The notes under the pieces were generated by a model, which saw nothing but the letters and a program-made list of their open reading frames with translations, had not been told where the DNA came from and searched no databases. From an uncultured Ruminococcus sp. (GTDB lineage: Bacteria; Bacillota; Clostridia; Oscillospirales; CAG-272): a DNA stretch of 14,641 nucleotides. The translations under genes were made by a program, and so were the position numbers. The stretch covers positions 1-14,641 of the forward strand of contig CACZSC010000036.1 of assembly GCA_902783755.1 (NCBI GenBank). The letters run 5' to 3'. Numbering within the stretch: the stretch's first letter is position 1; the number at the start of each line of letters is the position of its first letter. Positions 1 through 7,409 of this stretch are shown here, in pieces.

Positions 1-754
1 CCTTGATGACTGCCTGTTTCGAAACGTTCGTATGGGTGAAATAGAACACTTTCTCTATCCCGAAGCTCTCTATGGATCTGAGAGCCGGGAACATGGCCGA
101 TATGGTCTTTCCGGTGCCGGTGGGAGCCGACACGAGAAGATCGGATCCTTTCTTTATCGAGCTGTATGCCTTCTGGATGAAGTCCTTCTGGCCCTCACGC
201 GCAGATGTGTGCGGGAAGTTCAGGTTGCGGATCTCTCCGGGCATCACGGAACACATATCTATGAATCGCCTGTGCTGCCTTGCGGCTCTTTTCAGGAGGG
301 TTTCCAGCTGAGATTCCGCGGAATCCGCATCCAGGCTGAACCTGAACCCATCCGTAAGGCTGCCGTTTTCCGAATAGTACATAACCACATCCGCGCTGTC
401 GATGCCCTGGTTGATCATGTATCCGTAAGAGGAGATGTATACTTCGGCAAGGTACTTTATATCGTAGAATTTCCTGCGCTGTTTCCCGGAGCCCGCGTTC
501 CTCGCATATGACAGTCTCACAGTGCCGCCCGCATCCTCTGCAGCGGGCCCTTCGCATGTGATGACATAGTCGATATCCCCGAACGAATAGGCGTATCTGA
601 GCTCCTCAGGAGCACCGGGCAGGGCGTTTTCCGGGACCCCGGCAGGTATGATGCTGTCAAGGAACAGACGGGACTTCTCGCCGTATTTTCTGTACGCGAA
701 TTCGGACAGCTCTGCCGCCGTCACGTTGAGAATACCGTATTCGTCGTATGTCAT
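1..754 (-). CDS. DinG/Rad3-like ATP-dependent DNA helicase, N-terminal part (truncated by window edge)
   Basis: The first 251 residues are present; the rest lies beyond the left edge. The ATG at 754-752 follows an AAAGGAG ribosome binding site with 8 nt spacing. Residues about 180-217 hold the helicase entry: an REGQ motif (187-190) and a Walker A loop APTGTGKT (210-217), followed by TISAMFPALRSI and VFYFTHT, which match superfamily 2 XPD/DinG helicases. Residues 1-170 resemble the N-terminal domain of clostridial members of this family, which is often nuclease-like (PD-(D/E)XK), including a LAEVYISSYGYMINQG stretch where that domain has its terminal helix. Nuclease residues cannot be confirmed here. 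The family unwinds DNA or DNA-RNA structures in repair; the precise role of this branch is not established. It is divergent from the cysteine-rich gene at 911, with its own promoter at 790-818. Confidence 0.85.
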   Translation of the reverse strand, partial: MTYDEYGILNVTAAELSEFAYRKYGEKSRLFLDSIIPAGVPENALPGAPEELRYAYSFGDIDYVITCEGPAAEDAGGTVRLSYARNAGSGKQRRKFYDIKYLAEVYISSYGYMINQGIDSADVVMYYSENGSLTDGFRFSLDADSAESQLETLLKRAARQHRRFIDMCSVMPGEIRNLNFPHTSAREGQKDFIQKAYSSIKKGSDLLVSAPTGTGKTISAMFPALRSIESFGIEKVFYFTHTNVSKQAVIK

Positions 755-789
755 ATCCCGGGCTCCTTTCACAGTTTTTCATCAGAGCT

Positions 790-818
790 ATTGTACCATA
801 CGCAGTCTTTCAGTTCAA
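790..818 (-). promoter_or_regulatory. Sigma-A-type promoter for the helicase gene
   Basis: On the minus strand there is a -35 box TTGAAC (818-813), a 17-nt spacer and a -10 box TACAAT (795-790). It lies about 36 nt upstream of the helicase start codon and points toward it. Confidence 0.6.
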
Positions 819-853
819 TGTTTTCTGATTTGTCCACATGAAAATTACCTACC

Positions 854-882
854 TTGAAAAGGTGTCTCAGTAATGGTATAAT
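854..882 (+). promoter_or_regulatory. Sigma-A-type promoter for the cysteine-rich gene
   Basis: The -35 box is TTGAAA (854-859), followed by a 17-nt spacer and a consensus -10 box TATAAT (877-882), preceded by TGG. The start codon at 911 is 28 nt downstream, after a GGAGGG ribosome binding site at 901-906. Transcription would begin near 889, so an apparent upstream ATG at 854 lies inside the promoter and cannot be the true start. Confidence 0.75.
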
Positions 883-910
883 TCAAAAAAACAAGCACAG
901 GGAGGGAATT

Positions 911-1648
911 ATGGTCCTCAATTCAAAGGATGTGACTGTCGGGTATCTGTGCCCGGAATGCGGCTCCCAGGTACTGGCCGTGTCAGGCCTGTTCTCTCTG
1001 TCGGCAAAGATGCTTAACCTGAAATGCCAGGAGTGCGGCAGGTCCAAACTTCAGATAGAGTTCAGGAACGACGACAGGATTCTTTTCAAGGTGCCCTGCG
1101 TATACTGCGGGGAGACCCACAGCTACACCATATCCAGAAATTCCGCGTTCAGCAAGGATATAATCAACCTGAATTGCAAAGTGACAGGCTTCGCCTGCGC
1201 CTACATAGGCAAACTCGAAAAGGTCACGCAGGCCATCAACGATGAGCAGGAAGAGCTCATCAGGATGATGAAGGAATATCAGGACAGCGGAGATTATCAG
1301 GATAACGTTCCCGCATATGACAGCATAGAGATCATCCATAAGATAAACGGAAAGGACGGGAAGATACAGGCCGAGCCCGGCAAGGAACTGATCGACCCGA
1401 AGTACTATGACGAGGTCGCCTACGCTCTTACCGAGCTTTACGAGGAAGGGTGCTTCAAATGCACCTGCGGCCAGAACAAGGGGGATTATTCCATCACCTA
1501 CGACGGCAGCTCATTCATGATCCTTTGCAACAAGTGCAAGGACTTCATGTACATACCCATGAGGAACAGCTCTCAGATAGCGAACGACCTGCTGTACAAA
1601 GACAAGCTGGTCCTCAGCAAGGTATATAAGTCGAAGAAAGACAAATAA
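911..1648 (+). CDS. Cysteine-rich zinc-ribbon-like protein of unknown function (245 aa)
   Basis: I do not recognise this protein as a named family. It carries paired cysteines typical of zinc ribbons: CPEC (14-17), CQEC (39-42), CVYC (63-66), C89 and C96, then after a charged helical middle (about 100-180) CTC (184-186) and CNKC (206-209). The first two pairs are 21 residues apart and could bind one metal; the later pairs suggest a second or third site. There is no signal peptide or membrane segment, so it should be cytoplasmic. The tail is lysine-rich (YKSKKDK). The start at 911 is set by GGAGGG at 901-906 and by the promoter at 854-882. It is monocistronic and ends at the hairpin terminator 1655-1696. 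Nucleic-acid or protein binding is plausible but not shown. Confidence 0.85.
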   Translation: MVLNSKDVTVGYLCPECGSQVLAVSGLFSLSAKMLNLKCQECGRSKLQIEFRNDDRILFKVPCVYCGETHSYTISRNSAFSKDIINLNCKVTGFACAYIGKLEKVTQAINDEQEELIRMMKEYQDSGDYQDNVPAYDSIEIIHKINGKDGKIQAEPGKELIDPKYYDEVAYALTELYEEGCFKCTCGQNKGDYSITYDGSSFMILCNKCKDFMYIPMRNSSQIANDLLYKDKLVLSKVYKSKKDK

Positions 1649-1654
1649 GAGAAA

Positions 1655-1696
1655 AGAAGCCCGGTCCCGTTTAAGGAGCCAGGCTTCTGTTTTTTC
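1655..1696. terminator. Bidirectional hairpin terminator between convergent genes
   Basis: AGAAGCC (1655-1661) pairs with GGCTTCT (1682-1688), with partly paired GC-rich sequence inside, followed on the plus strand by a T6 run (1690-1695). On the minus strand the same stem is followed by a TTTTC tract. It sits between the stop codons of the cysteine-rich gene (1648, plus) and the isomerase-like gene (1703, minus), so it can serve both. Confidence 0.75.
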
Positions 1697-1702
1697 TTCG
1701 CC

Positions 1703-2578
1703 TTATTTGTCGAGTCCGAACTTCTTTATCTTCTCTCTCAGGAAGTTGACAGCCAGTTCGATGTCAGCCGCGGGATTGTCACCCACCTCGCGCTCTATTG
1801 TGAGGAATCCGTTGTACCCGGTAGCCGCAAGAGCAGGGAGGTATACGTCGAAGTTGACGTCGCCCTGGCCGAGAGGCAGTTCCAGATATGTCCAGCCCAT
1901 CTTCATGAGAGCTTCGTGGTTTTTCGCTTCCTCGCTGATGGTGAGGTCGCCTTCCTGACGCATCTCCACGTGTTTTGCAAGCATGATGCCGTCTTTCGCA
2001 TGGGTGTGCACTACGTACTTGCCCAGGTACTTGAGGGCTTCCTCAGGCCTGTCGTCAACGCACATGACCAGGTTCGCAGGGTCGAAGTTGACTCTCACGC
2101 CGCCTGCTCCCAAAGAATCCAGGAACTCACCGAGGACTCTGCCGATCTCCGGGCCTGTCTCCACAGCGAAAGTAGCCTCAACGGAGTCCGCATAAAGAGC
2201 CAGCTCGCGGCAGGCTTTTCTCATTATTTCCTTCGTTTCGCACTCTTCATCCGGAACGTGTCCGATATGGGTGGTGACGATGCCGCATTCCATCTTCTTT
2301 GACAGGTCAAGGACTCTCTTTGATTTTTCTATCAGTTCGGGATTCCTCTCGGGATCGGTGAAACCGAGACCGAAGTCTCCGCAGAGAGCGGAAACGACCA
2401 TGCCGTGGGAATGTATGATATCAAGAGCTTCCTTGATCTTTGCGTCTGTCATGTTCTGAGGGCTTATCTCGCCGTCAGTGGCATAGATCTGAAGGCCTTC
2501 GACTCCGAGGCTGGCTGCCTTTTCGACGCCTTCTCTGAACGGAAGTCTGAACGAATCCAACATTGCTCCGATTTTCAT
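1703..2578 (-). CDS. Sugar phosphate isomerase/epimerase-like TIM-barrel protein
   Basis: This 291-residue protein belongs to the xylose isomerase-like/AP endonuclease 2 superfamily, whose members interconvert sugars or sugar acids with a divalent metal. Expected metal-site segments are in order: E140 in FAVETGP, D166 in NFDPANL, H191/H193 in VHTHAKD, and E262 in TIERE. An LGQGDVNFDVYLPAL stretch near 236-250 is also typical. The length is normal for the family. The substrate cannot be deduced. The ATG follows AAGGAGG with a rather long 12-nt gap. It is the last gene of the operon, 36 nt after the DnaC-like gene with no terminator between, and ends at the hairpin 1655-1696. Its position does not tie it to the GH95 genes. 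Confidence 0.9.
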   Translation of the reverse strand: MKIGAMLDSFRLPFREGVEKAASLGVEGLQIYATDGEISPQNMTDAKIKEALDIIHSHGMVVSALCGDFGLGFTDPERNPELIEKSKRVLDLSKKMECGIVTTHIGHVPDEECETKEIMRKACRELALYADSVEATFAVETGPEIGRVLGEFLDSLGAGGVRVNFDPANLVMCVDDRPEEALKYLGKYVVHTHAKDGIMLAKHVEMRQEGDLTISEEAKNHEALMKMGWTYLELPLGQGDVNFDVYLPALAATGYNGFLTIEREVGDNPAADIELAVNFLREKIKKFGLDK

Positions 2579-2614
2579 CTGTTTCTGTATCCTCCTTATA
2601 TGTGAAGAAAATTG

Positions 2615-3562
2615 TTAACTGAGTTTCTGCATGCGGACGTCGGTGCCGCGGAAGGGAAGTACGAAGTATTCTCCCAGCAGCCTGCTGACGATCCTCTGGT
2701 CATATTTTTTGACAAGCTCTTCAGCCGTCAGGTTCGTGTTGATTATAGTTGACTTGTTGTTGTTAGTCCTCTCGTTTATGAGGGAATAGAGCTTTTCCAC
2801 GTAGAACGGGTTGTTCATCTCAGCTCCCAGGTCGTCTATAACGAGAAGGTCGCATTCTGTGTATTTGTCCGTATCCGCCGTCTTGTCCTTCCTGAACTCC
2901 AGGGCCTGGTAGTTCTCGAAGATATTGACCGCAGACTCGTAGATGACATAGTAACCTTTGTCGATCACGGTGACCGCAGTCGCTGTGGAAAGATGGGTCT
3001 TGCCGAGCCCGGTGGGTCCCATGAGAAGAAAGTTTGCGTACGTTTCGTCGCCAAAGCCCTCTGCGAAGGCTTTCAGGTCTTCGTAATGCTCCTTTATCTT
3101 CTGAAGGTTCTCTTCGTCCTCGTAATAGTACTTGAACGAGAACGTGTCGAACGACTGGGTCTTTGAAAGGTGGTACAGTCCCGATTCTTTCAGAAGCTCG
3201 TAGTTGATCTCTCTCTTCAGGCAGTTGCAGATCCTTATCCCAACGTACCCGGTGTCACCGCATTTGTCGCAGTAGTGCTTCAGGTCGCAGTAATCTGCGG
3301 GATAACCGTTCTCAAGTAGAAGGGTCTTTTTTCTTTTGACGGCGTTCTCATAGTCACGCCGGATCTCATCTATGGATCCCGTGTTTGAGACAGCAGCGGA
3401 CAGTATCCTGGCTCCGGTGGCCTTTATGTACCCGTCCACCTCGGAGAATCCCTTTATCTTGAGGGAAGCTTCAAGGATGTTCTGGTCGAACTGATACTTG
3501 CTTCTGTTGTATCTCGACTCGATCGTCGCTTTTGCTCTGTTGATGCAATCCGAACGGCTCAT
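2615..3562 (-). CDS. DnaC/DnaI-like helicase-loader ATPase
   Basis: A 315-residue AAA+ ATPase. Residues 92-114 form a cysteine cluster (C92, CDKC at 98-101, CNC at 112-114) like the zinc domain of DnaI-type loaders. The C-terminal ATPase has Walker A GPTGLGKTHL (182-191), Walker B LLVIDDLGAE (239-248), an IINTNL sensor 1 segment and an RIVSRL arginine-finger segment near the end. Loaders of this type deliver the replicative helicase to DNA with DnaD-class partners. IstB-type transposon ATPases share the core but usually lack the zinc cluster and sit beside a transposase, absent here. The ATG overlaps the upstream DnaD-domain stop as ATGA, and AGGAG sits 8 nt before it, so translation is probably coupled. 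The neighbouring DnaD-domain gene supports the loader role. Confidence 0.92.
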   Translation of the reverse strand: MSRSDCINRAKATIESRYNRSKYQFDQNILEASLKIKGFSEVDGYIKATGARILSAAVSNTGSIDEIRRDYENAVKRKKTLLLENGYPADYCDLKHYCDKCGDTGYVGIRICNCLKREINYELLKESGLYHLSKTQSFDTFSFKYYYEDEENLQKIKEHYEDLKAFAEGFGDETYANFLLMGPTGLGKTHLSTATAVTVIDKGYYVIYESAVNIFENYQALEFRKDKTADTDKYTECDLLVIDDLGAEMNNPFYVEKLYSLINERTNNNKSTIINTNLTAEELVKKYDQRIVSRLLGEYFVLPFRGTDVRMQKLS

Positions 3563-4542
3563 TCATCAGACTCCTGTTGATTCTTCTTTTTGCTTGACCT
3601 TCTTACCGCGTCCTCGAAAAACTTTCCGGTATCGAAACTTGATTTTTCACTGGAAACGTTCTTTTTCGGCTTTTTCGTTTCTTTCTCCACGGCTTCCACC
3701 GTCTTCAGCCCATCCTTATACCAGTTCTCCAGGATCGAGTTTGAATAGGCTATGGAAGGCGTGCTTATGGTTGAAACTGTCTTTTCGTACGCCAGTTTTA
3801 TAAGATCTCTGGGATAATGGTAGACCGTTGTCCAGTCAGAGATAATCTGTTTCTCCTTCGCCACGAGCGCCCTGTCTCCCCATCCGAAAAGCTTTCTCAC
3901 GAAGTTCTCCAGGGATTTTCTCTCTTCCTGAGCTTTCAGGTCCTCCTCGAGTGCGGAATAAGTGGTTATGTTCCTGTCATAGTACTCAATGGCGAGTTTC
4001 TCGACCTCTCGCACCGTCTTCCTGTCTCTTGTGGCAGCCACTGAGCAGAGAAGGAGTATGTACTCCTCGGAGAGATTGTACGAGTCGTATAGGTTCACGA
4101 TTATGGACGTGTCGGTGGTATTGAACATCCTCCCGAGGACCTGCTGAGCGGAGTTTATGAGCTCGGCACATCCGGGCTTCGTCTCTATGATATCTGCGAG
4201 CTCTCCAGCTGAATATGAATTCGGGCTCGAAAGCTTTCTTATGATCTTTCTCTGAGGCTCCTGCTCATCTTCTGCTGCTTTGGTCTCCTGTACGGCAGCT
4301 TCGCCGTCCGTGCCTGTGCTTACGCTTATTATCCCGTTCTTTTCAAGGGATTTCAGCGCTTTGTTGAAGGATTTCTCGGTCATGTCCAGTTTCTGCTGGA
4401 GTTCCTTTTCGTCAAATTCAGGATTGGCAAACACCGCTACCATGAGCTTCAGTTCCTCTTTTGACGCGTCCGGAAGGAATTCCATCACCGACTCGTAGGG
4501 AAGCGAGATTATTCTGTTTTTATAGTTAAGATTTATCTTCAT
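3559..4542 (-). CDS. DnaD-domain replication initiation/restart protein
   Basis: A 327-residue protein with an N-terminal winged-helix-like region (about 20-75) and two DnaD-type C-terminal domains (about 110-200 and 215-285). The diagnostic pattern YSNSILENWYKDGLKT (266-281) matches the YxxxIxxxW signature of DnaD domains, which bind DNA and help recruit the helicase loader. The tail (285-327) is lysine- and serine-rich and probably disordered. It overlaps TsaD upstream and the loader downstream by 4 nt each (ATGA), so the three are translationally linked. Its own ribosome binding site is weak, consistent with coupling. It is longer than B. subtilis DnaD (about 230 residues), as is common for clostridial proteins with tandem DnaD domains. 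Confidence 0.92.
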   Translation of the reverse strand: MKINLNYKNRIISLPYESVMEFLPDASKEELKLMVAVFANPEFDEKELQQKLDMTEKSFNKALKSLEKNGIISVSTGTDGEAAVQETKAAEDEQEPQRKIIRKLSSPNSYSAGELADIIETKPGCAELINSAQQVLGRMFNTTDTSIIVNLYDSYNLSEEYILLLCSVAATRDRKTVREVEKLAIEYYDRNITTYSALEEDLKAQEERKSLENFVRKLFGWGDRALVAKEKQIISDWTTVYHYPRDLIKLAYEKTVSTISTPSIAYSNSILENWYKDGLKTVEAVEKETKKPKKNVSSEKSSFDTGKFFEDAVRRSSKKKNQQESDE

Positions 4543-5627
4543 GATCGAGAGTCTCTCTTCTGTCTTATTTGGTCGAGATATGCCTTAGAGCCTTCATCCG
4601 AGGCAAAAGCGTTGAGGGATGAATCGGCGATGATACCGGCTCTGAATGAGTAATATCCGGCTGACGCGACCATGGCGCCGTTGTCACCGCACAGCGGGAT
4701 CGAAGGCGTTATCAGCCTTACTTTGCGGGATTCGCAGAGCTCTGATACCGCTTTTCTAAGGTGTGAATTCGCGGCCACACCGCCCGCCAGGACAAGTATC
4801 TCGCTCGGATTCGCCTTCATCGCTGCGTCGAGCTTGGTAACCACCCCTGCACACACCGTTCTGGTGAACGATCCGGCGATGCGAAGGATCTCGTCCTCAG
4901 AGAGAACGTCCGTTCTGTTCCTCTGTTTTTCGTTGTTTACGTGGTTTATGACAGCGGTCTTGAGTCCGCTGAAGGAATAGTCGAAGCAGTCATCGTCACC
5001 GACAGCCGGAGAGGGAAACGGTATGTATCCCTTCGGATCGCTCCCGAATTTCTCGAATGCTTTCTGTGCCAGCCTGTCCATGGCGGCTCCGCCGGGGTAG
5101 GGAAGACCAAGTACCCTTCCGACCTTGTCGAAGGCCTCTCCGCAGGCGTCGTCCCTTGTGGATCCTATCTCCGTGAAATCTATGTCCCGGTCGACTCTGT
5201 ATATGGAAGTGTGTCCGCCGGACACCACCAGGGCGTTGTATGAATCCACCGAGAATACGTTCTCAAGATGAGCCGCTGCCACGTGGGCCTTTATATGGTC
5301 TATGGGTATCAGAGGAAGCTCAAGGGCAGATGCCAGAGATTTCGCGAAGCTGACTCCTACCAGCAGGCATCCTATGAGCCCGGGAGCAAACGTCACCGCT
5401 ATGGCGTCCGGTGCCGGAGCGTTCTCCATGGCTTTTCTCACAACGTTGGTAATGGCTTCGCAGTGTGCCCGGCTTGCTATCTCCGGGACCACTCCGCCGT
5501 ATAGGGCATGGATGGAGATCTGGGAAGAAACTATATTCGAATGTACTTTCATTACACCGCCTTCTTCGGCGCTTATGACCGAAGCGGCAGTCTCATCGCA
5601 TGATGATTCGATCCCCAGTATTACCAT
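4539..5627 (-). CDS. tsaD: tRNA N6-threonylcarbamoyladenosine transferase TsaD
   Basis: TsaD (Kae1/Gcp/YgjD) transfers threonylcarbamoyl from its adenylate to A37 of ANN-decoding tRNAs, giving t6A. The 362-residue protein starts MVILGIESSCDET as usual. The metal-binding HxxxH is H111/H115 in HIKAHVAAAH, and the late metal aspartate is D315 in CGDNGAM. Also present are SGGHT (136-140), the GEAFDKVGR segment with YPGG (177-180), SFSGLKTAV and AGGVAANSHLR (281-291). All expected ASKHA-fold elements are there, so it should be active. The ATG at 5627 follows GGAGAG with good spacing and lies 18 nt after rimI. TsaB, TsaC and TsaE are needed for the pathway and are not in the window. Confidence 0.98.
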   Translation of the reverse strand: MVILGIESSCDETAASVISAEEGGVMKVHSNIVSSQISIHALYGGVVPEIASRAHCEAITNVVRKAMENAPAPDAIAVTFAPGLIGCLLVGVSFAKSLASALELPLIPIDHIKAHVAAAHLENVFSVDSYNALVVSGGHTSIYRVDRDIDFTEIGSTRDDACGEAFDKVGRVLGLPYPGGAAMDRLAQKAFEKFGSDPKGYIPFPSPAVGDDDCFDYSFSGLKTAVINHVNNEKQRNRTDVLSEDEILRIAGSFTRTVCAGVVTKLDAAMKANPSEILVLAGGVAANSHLRKAVSELCESRKVRLITPSIPLCGDNGAMVASAGYYSFRAGIIADSSLNAFASDEGSKAYLDQIRQKRDSRS

Positions 5628-5645
5628 GACTCTCTCCGAAACTTG

Positions 5646-6095
5646 TTATTGTACCTTTTTCTCCATCTCTACGGCATTTTCCTTAGGCTTTATGTAGTAG
5701 CCTCTTCTTATGCCGGTCTCTGTGAATCCTCTGCTGCGGTACAGTGCTCTCGCCGGCGCATTGGACTCTCTGACTTCAAGATAAACTGTCAGGCCGAATT
5801 CCTTGTCCAGTGAATCTATCGCACTGTCCAGGAGCATGCTTCCTATGCCGAGCTTCCTGTACTCGCTGTCGACCGCGATATTGAGGATCTCCGCCTCGCC
5901 GTCTATCTGCATCGTACAGACGTAGCCTGTCAGCCTGTCTCCGTCAAAGCTTGCAAGTATCCTGCTGTGCGGATTCATCATAAGGGATACGAAGCTCTCC
6001 TTCGACCAGGCATCTGAAAAGCTTTCTGTCTCGATCCTTTCGATTTCGTCGAGATCCTTTTCAGATGCTTCCGCAATAAAGTATTTCTTATCCAT
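5646..6095 (-). CDS. rimI: Ribosomal-protein-alanine N-acetyltransferase RimI-like (GNAT)
   Basis: A 149-residue GNAT acetyltransferase. The acetyl-CoA loop is RKLGIG (80-85) and the catalytic-end pattern is EVRESNAPARALYRSRGF (107-124), as in RimI proteins that acetylate the N-terminus of ribosomal protein S18 and other proteins. Adjacency to tsaD is typical. I chose the ATG at 6095 because MDKKYFIAEASEKD fits the usual N-terminus and it overlaps the phosphatase stop by 8 nt, suggesting coupling. An ATG at 6125 would add ten residues (MRKCQRCSVP). Neither start has a convincing ribosome binding site, so the exact start is uncertain. Confidence 0.9.
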   Translation of the reverse strand: MDKKYFIAEASEKDLDEIERIETESFSDAWSKESFVSLMMNPHSRILASFDGDRLTGYVCTMQIDGEAEILNIAVDSEYRKLGIGSMLLDSAIDSLDKEFGLTVYLEVRESNAPARALYRSRGFTETGIRRGYYIKPKENAVEMEKKVQ

Positions 6096-6597
6096 TGGAA
6101 CAGAACATCTTTGACATTTCCTCATCTATCTTTTCAAGACATGTGAGGTATTCCTCCACAGGCTGTCCGAAGGGGTCCGGTACGTCATTTCCGAAGGACA
6201 ATACCTTGGATGCGAACTGGGGAAAGCTGATTATGAGGGACAGTGCATGCCTGGAAGTCATACCGATTACAAGATCCGCCTCTTCCAGTATGTCGCTGTC
6301 AACGTTCGCAGATACATGCTGTGAATACCGGTTTTCCGGAGTTTCCTCCACGCCGTATCTTTTAAGAGCTTCAACAGCGTTTTCACTGATAGGATCCCCG
6401 TGGGTGAAAAGACCCCTTGACAGGGCTTTCATTCCATACTGCGCAAACCGGTGGTTAAAAAGTGCCGCTGCCATGGGCGAACGACACGTATTGCCTGTGC
6501 ATACAAAGAGAATGTTTTTCGGCCCCTTGCCTTCAGTTTCGCTTTCCTTGAGAAGGGAAGGCGATACAGACCTCTCAGCTTCAAGAATTGAGCTCAA
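6088..6597 (-). CDS. Low-molecular-weight phosphatase, YwlE (protein-arginine phosphatase)-like
   Basis: A 169-residue protein of the low-molecular-weight protein tyrosine phosphatase fold. The P-loop is CTGNTCRS (33-40) with nucleophile C33 and R39; the general acid is D141 in DPFG. The threonine T37 sits where B. subtilis YwlE has Thr11, the residue reported to favour phosphoarginine, whereas tyrosine phosphatases usually have isoleucine or valine there. This suggests a phosphoarginine phosphatase, but no McsB kinase is visible in the window. The start is a TTG at 6597-6595: GGAG lies 9 nt before it, and no ATG exists between it and the P-loop. The N-terminal 27 residues are an extension relative to typical family members. 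It starts 31 nt after the dCMP deaminase gene. Confidence 0.9.
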   Translation of the reverse strand: MSSILEAERSVSPSLLKESETEGKGPKNILFVCTGNTCRSPMAAALFNHRFAQYGMKALSRGLFTHGDPISENAVEALKRYGVEETPENRYSQHVSANVDSDILEEADLVIGMTSRHALSLIISFPQFASKVLSFGNDVPDPFGQPVEEYLTCLEKIDEEMSKMFCSNG

Positions 6598-6628
6598 TTA
6601 TCTCATCTCCAATTGAAAATATCTTCTC

Positions 6629-7117
6629 TCAATATCCCATCTGTCCGGACAGGCTGTCGTCGTTTTCGATCCAGTCGAGGACATCCACCTCGCGGTAGTC
6701 ATCCTTGGTATCTCTTATGAACACTTTTGATATGCCTGCGTTCAGTATCAGTCTCTTGCACATCATGCAGGAATTCGTACCGGGAAGTATCTCACCGGTT
6801 TTGGGATCCGTGCAGCACATGTACAGGGAAGAGCCCAGCATGCTCTCACGTGAAGCTGATATGATGGCATTCGCCTCGCTGTGAACCGAACGGCAAAGTT
6901 CGTATCTCTCGCCACGGGGAATACCCAGCTGTTCACGGTAGCACATCTTCATATCCGAGCAGTTCTTCCTGCCTCTGGGAGCTCCGTTGTAGCCAGTCGA
7001 GATTATAACGTCGTTCTTCACGATGATGGCTCCGAACCGTCTTCTCAGGCATGTGCTCCTTTCGGATACTGTCTGCGCTATATCGAGATAATAGTTGATC
7101 TTGCTTACTCTTTCCAC
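6629..7117 (-). CDS. dCMP deaminase family protein (ComEB-like)
   Basis: A 162-residue zinc-dependent cytidine/deoxycytidylate deaminase, expected to convert dCMP to dUMP for dTMP synthesis. Counting from the GTG at 7117, the zinc/catalytic residues are H79 and E81 (HSEANAI) and C117/C120 (SCMMC). The segment GAPRGRKNCSDMKMC and GIPRGERYELCRSVH are hallmarks of the clostridial subgroup. The position before the first zinc cysteine is serine rather than the usual proline. I place the start at GTG because GAGGGT lies 9 nt upstream. The same frame runs upstream to an ATG at 7177, but that would extend through the promoter at 7157-7184. It is probably the first gene of the operon running down to 1703. 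Confidence 0.92.
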   Translation of the reverse strand: MERVSKINYYLDIAQTVSERSTCLRRRFGAIIVKNDVIISTGYNGAPRGRKNCSDMKMCYREQLGIPRGERYELCRSVHSEANAIISASRESMLGSSLYMCCTDPKTGEILPGTNSCMMCKRLILNAGISKVFIRDTKDDYREVDVLDWIENDDSLSGQMGY

Positions 7118-7156
7118 GTCTGTAACCCTCAAATGTGCATAATACTGTAAGATATA

Positions 7157-7184
7157 ATTATATATACAATAAATCAAAAATCAA
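7157..7184 (-). promoter_or_regulatory. Promoter of the dCMP deaminase-tsaD-dnaD operon
   Basis: The minus strand reads -35 TTGATT (7184-7179), a 16-nt spacer and -10 TATAAT (7162-7157), about 40 nt upstream of the GTG start. It lies downstream of the tRNA terminator, so the seven-gene operon can be transcribed independently of the tRNA. Confidence 0.6.
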
Positions 7185-7228
7185 GTATAAAAGCCCCTGA
7201 AAATCGCTCAAAATCGGAAAAATGGGAA

Positions 7229-7258
7229 GAAAAAAGAGACCTGACTATGCAGATCTCT
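7229..7258 (-). terminator. Terminator of the tRNA-Glu gene
   Basis: On the minus strand AGAGATC (7258-7252) pairs with GGTCTCT (7241-7235) around a 10-nt loop, with one G-U pair, and is followed by a T6 run. It starts 2 nt after the mature tRNA 3' end. Confidence 0.75.
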
Positions 7259-7259
7259 A

Positions 7260-7331
7260 TGACCCGTGGGGGAATCGAACCCCCGTTTACGCCGTGAGAG
7301 GGCGTTGTCTTAGCCGCTTGACCAACGGGCC
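7260..7331 (-). tRNA. tRNA-Glu (anticodon CUC)
   Basis: A complete 72-nt cloverleaf. The acceptor arm GGCCCGT pairs with ACGGGTC with discriminator A. The anticodon stem ACGCC/GGCGT encloses the loop CTCTCAC, giving anticodon CTC for GAG codons. The T arm is GGGGG-TTCGATT-CCCCC. The 3' CCA is not encoded. It has its own promoter (7350-7378) and terminator (7229-7258), so it is a single-gene transcription unit. Confidence 0.97.
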
Positions 7332-7349
7332 GCATCACTGAGCGTGTGT

Positions 7350-7378
7350 ATTATAGCACAGTGAAAAATTGATGTCAA
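7350..7378 (-). promoter_or_regulatory. Consensus promoter of tRNA-Glu
   Basis: The minus strand carries a perfect TTGACA (7378-7373), a 17-nt spacer and a perfect TATAAT (7355-7350), about 19 nt before the tRNA 5' end. The downstream TACACACGCTC leader is short, as expected for a stable RNA gene. Confidence 0.9.
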
Positions 7379-7409
7379 TATGAAAATTTCGTCTTTTTAA
7401 GGTCAGAAA

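Noticed and set aside
1703..2578. The isomerase-like protein as part of a fucose pathway with the GH95 genes
   Set aside because: It lies in a different operon about 6 kb away and shows no feature specific to fucose or fuculose handling.
2615..3562. IstB, the ATPase partner of an IS21-type transposase
   Set aside because: There is no adjacent transposase or terminal repeats; the zinc cluster and the DnaD-domain partner point to a helicase loader.
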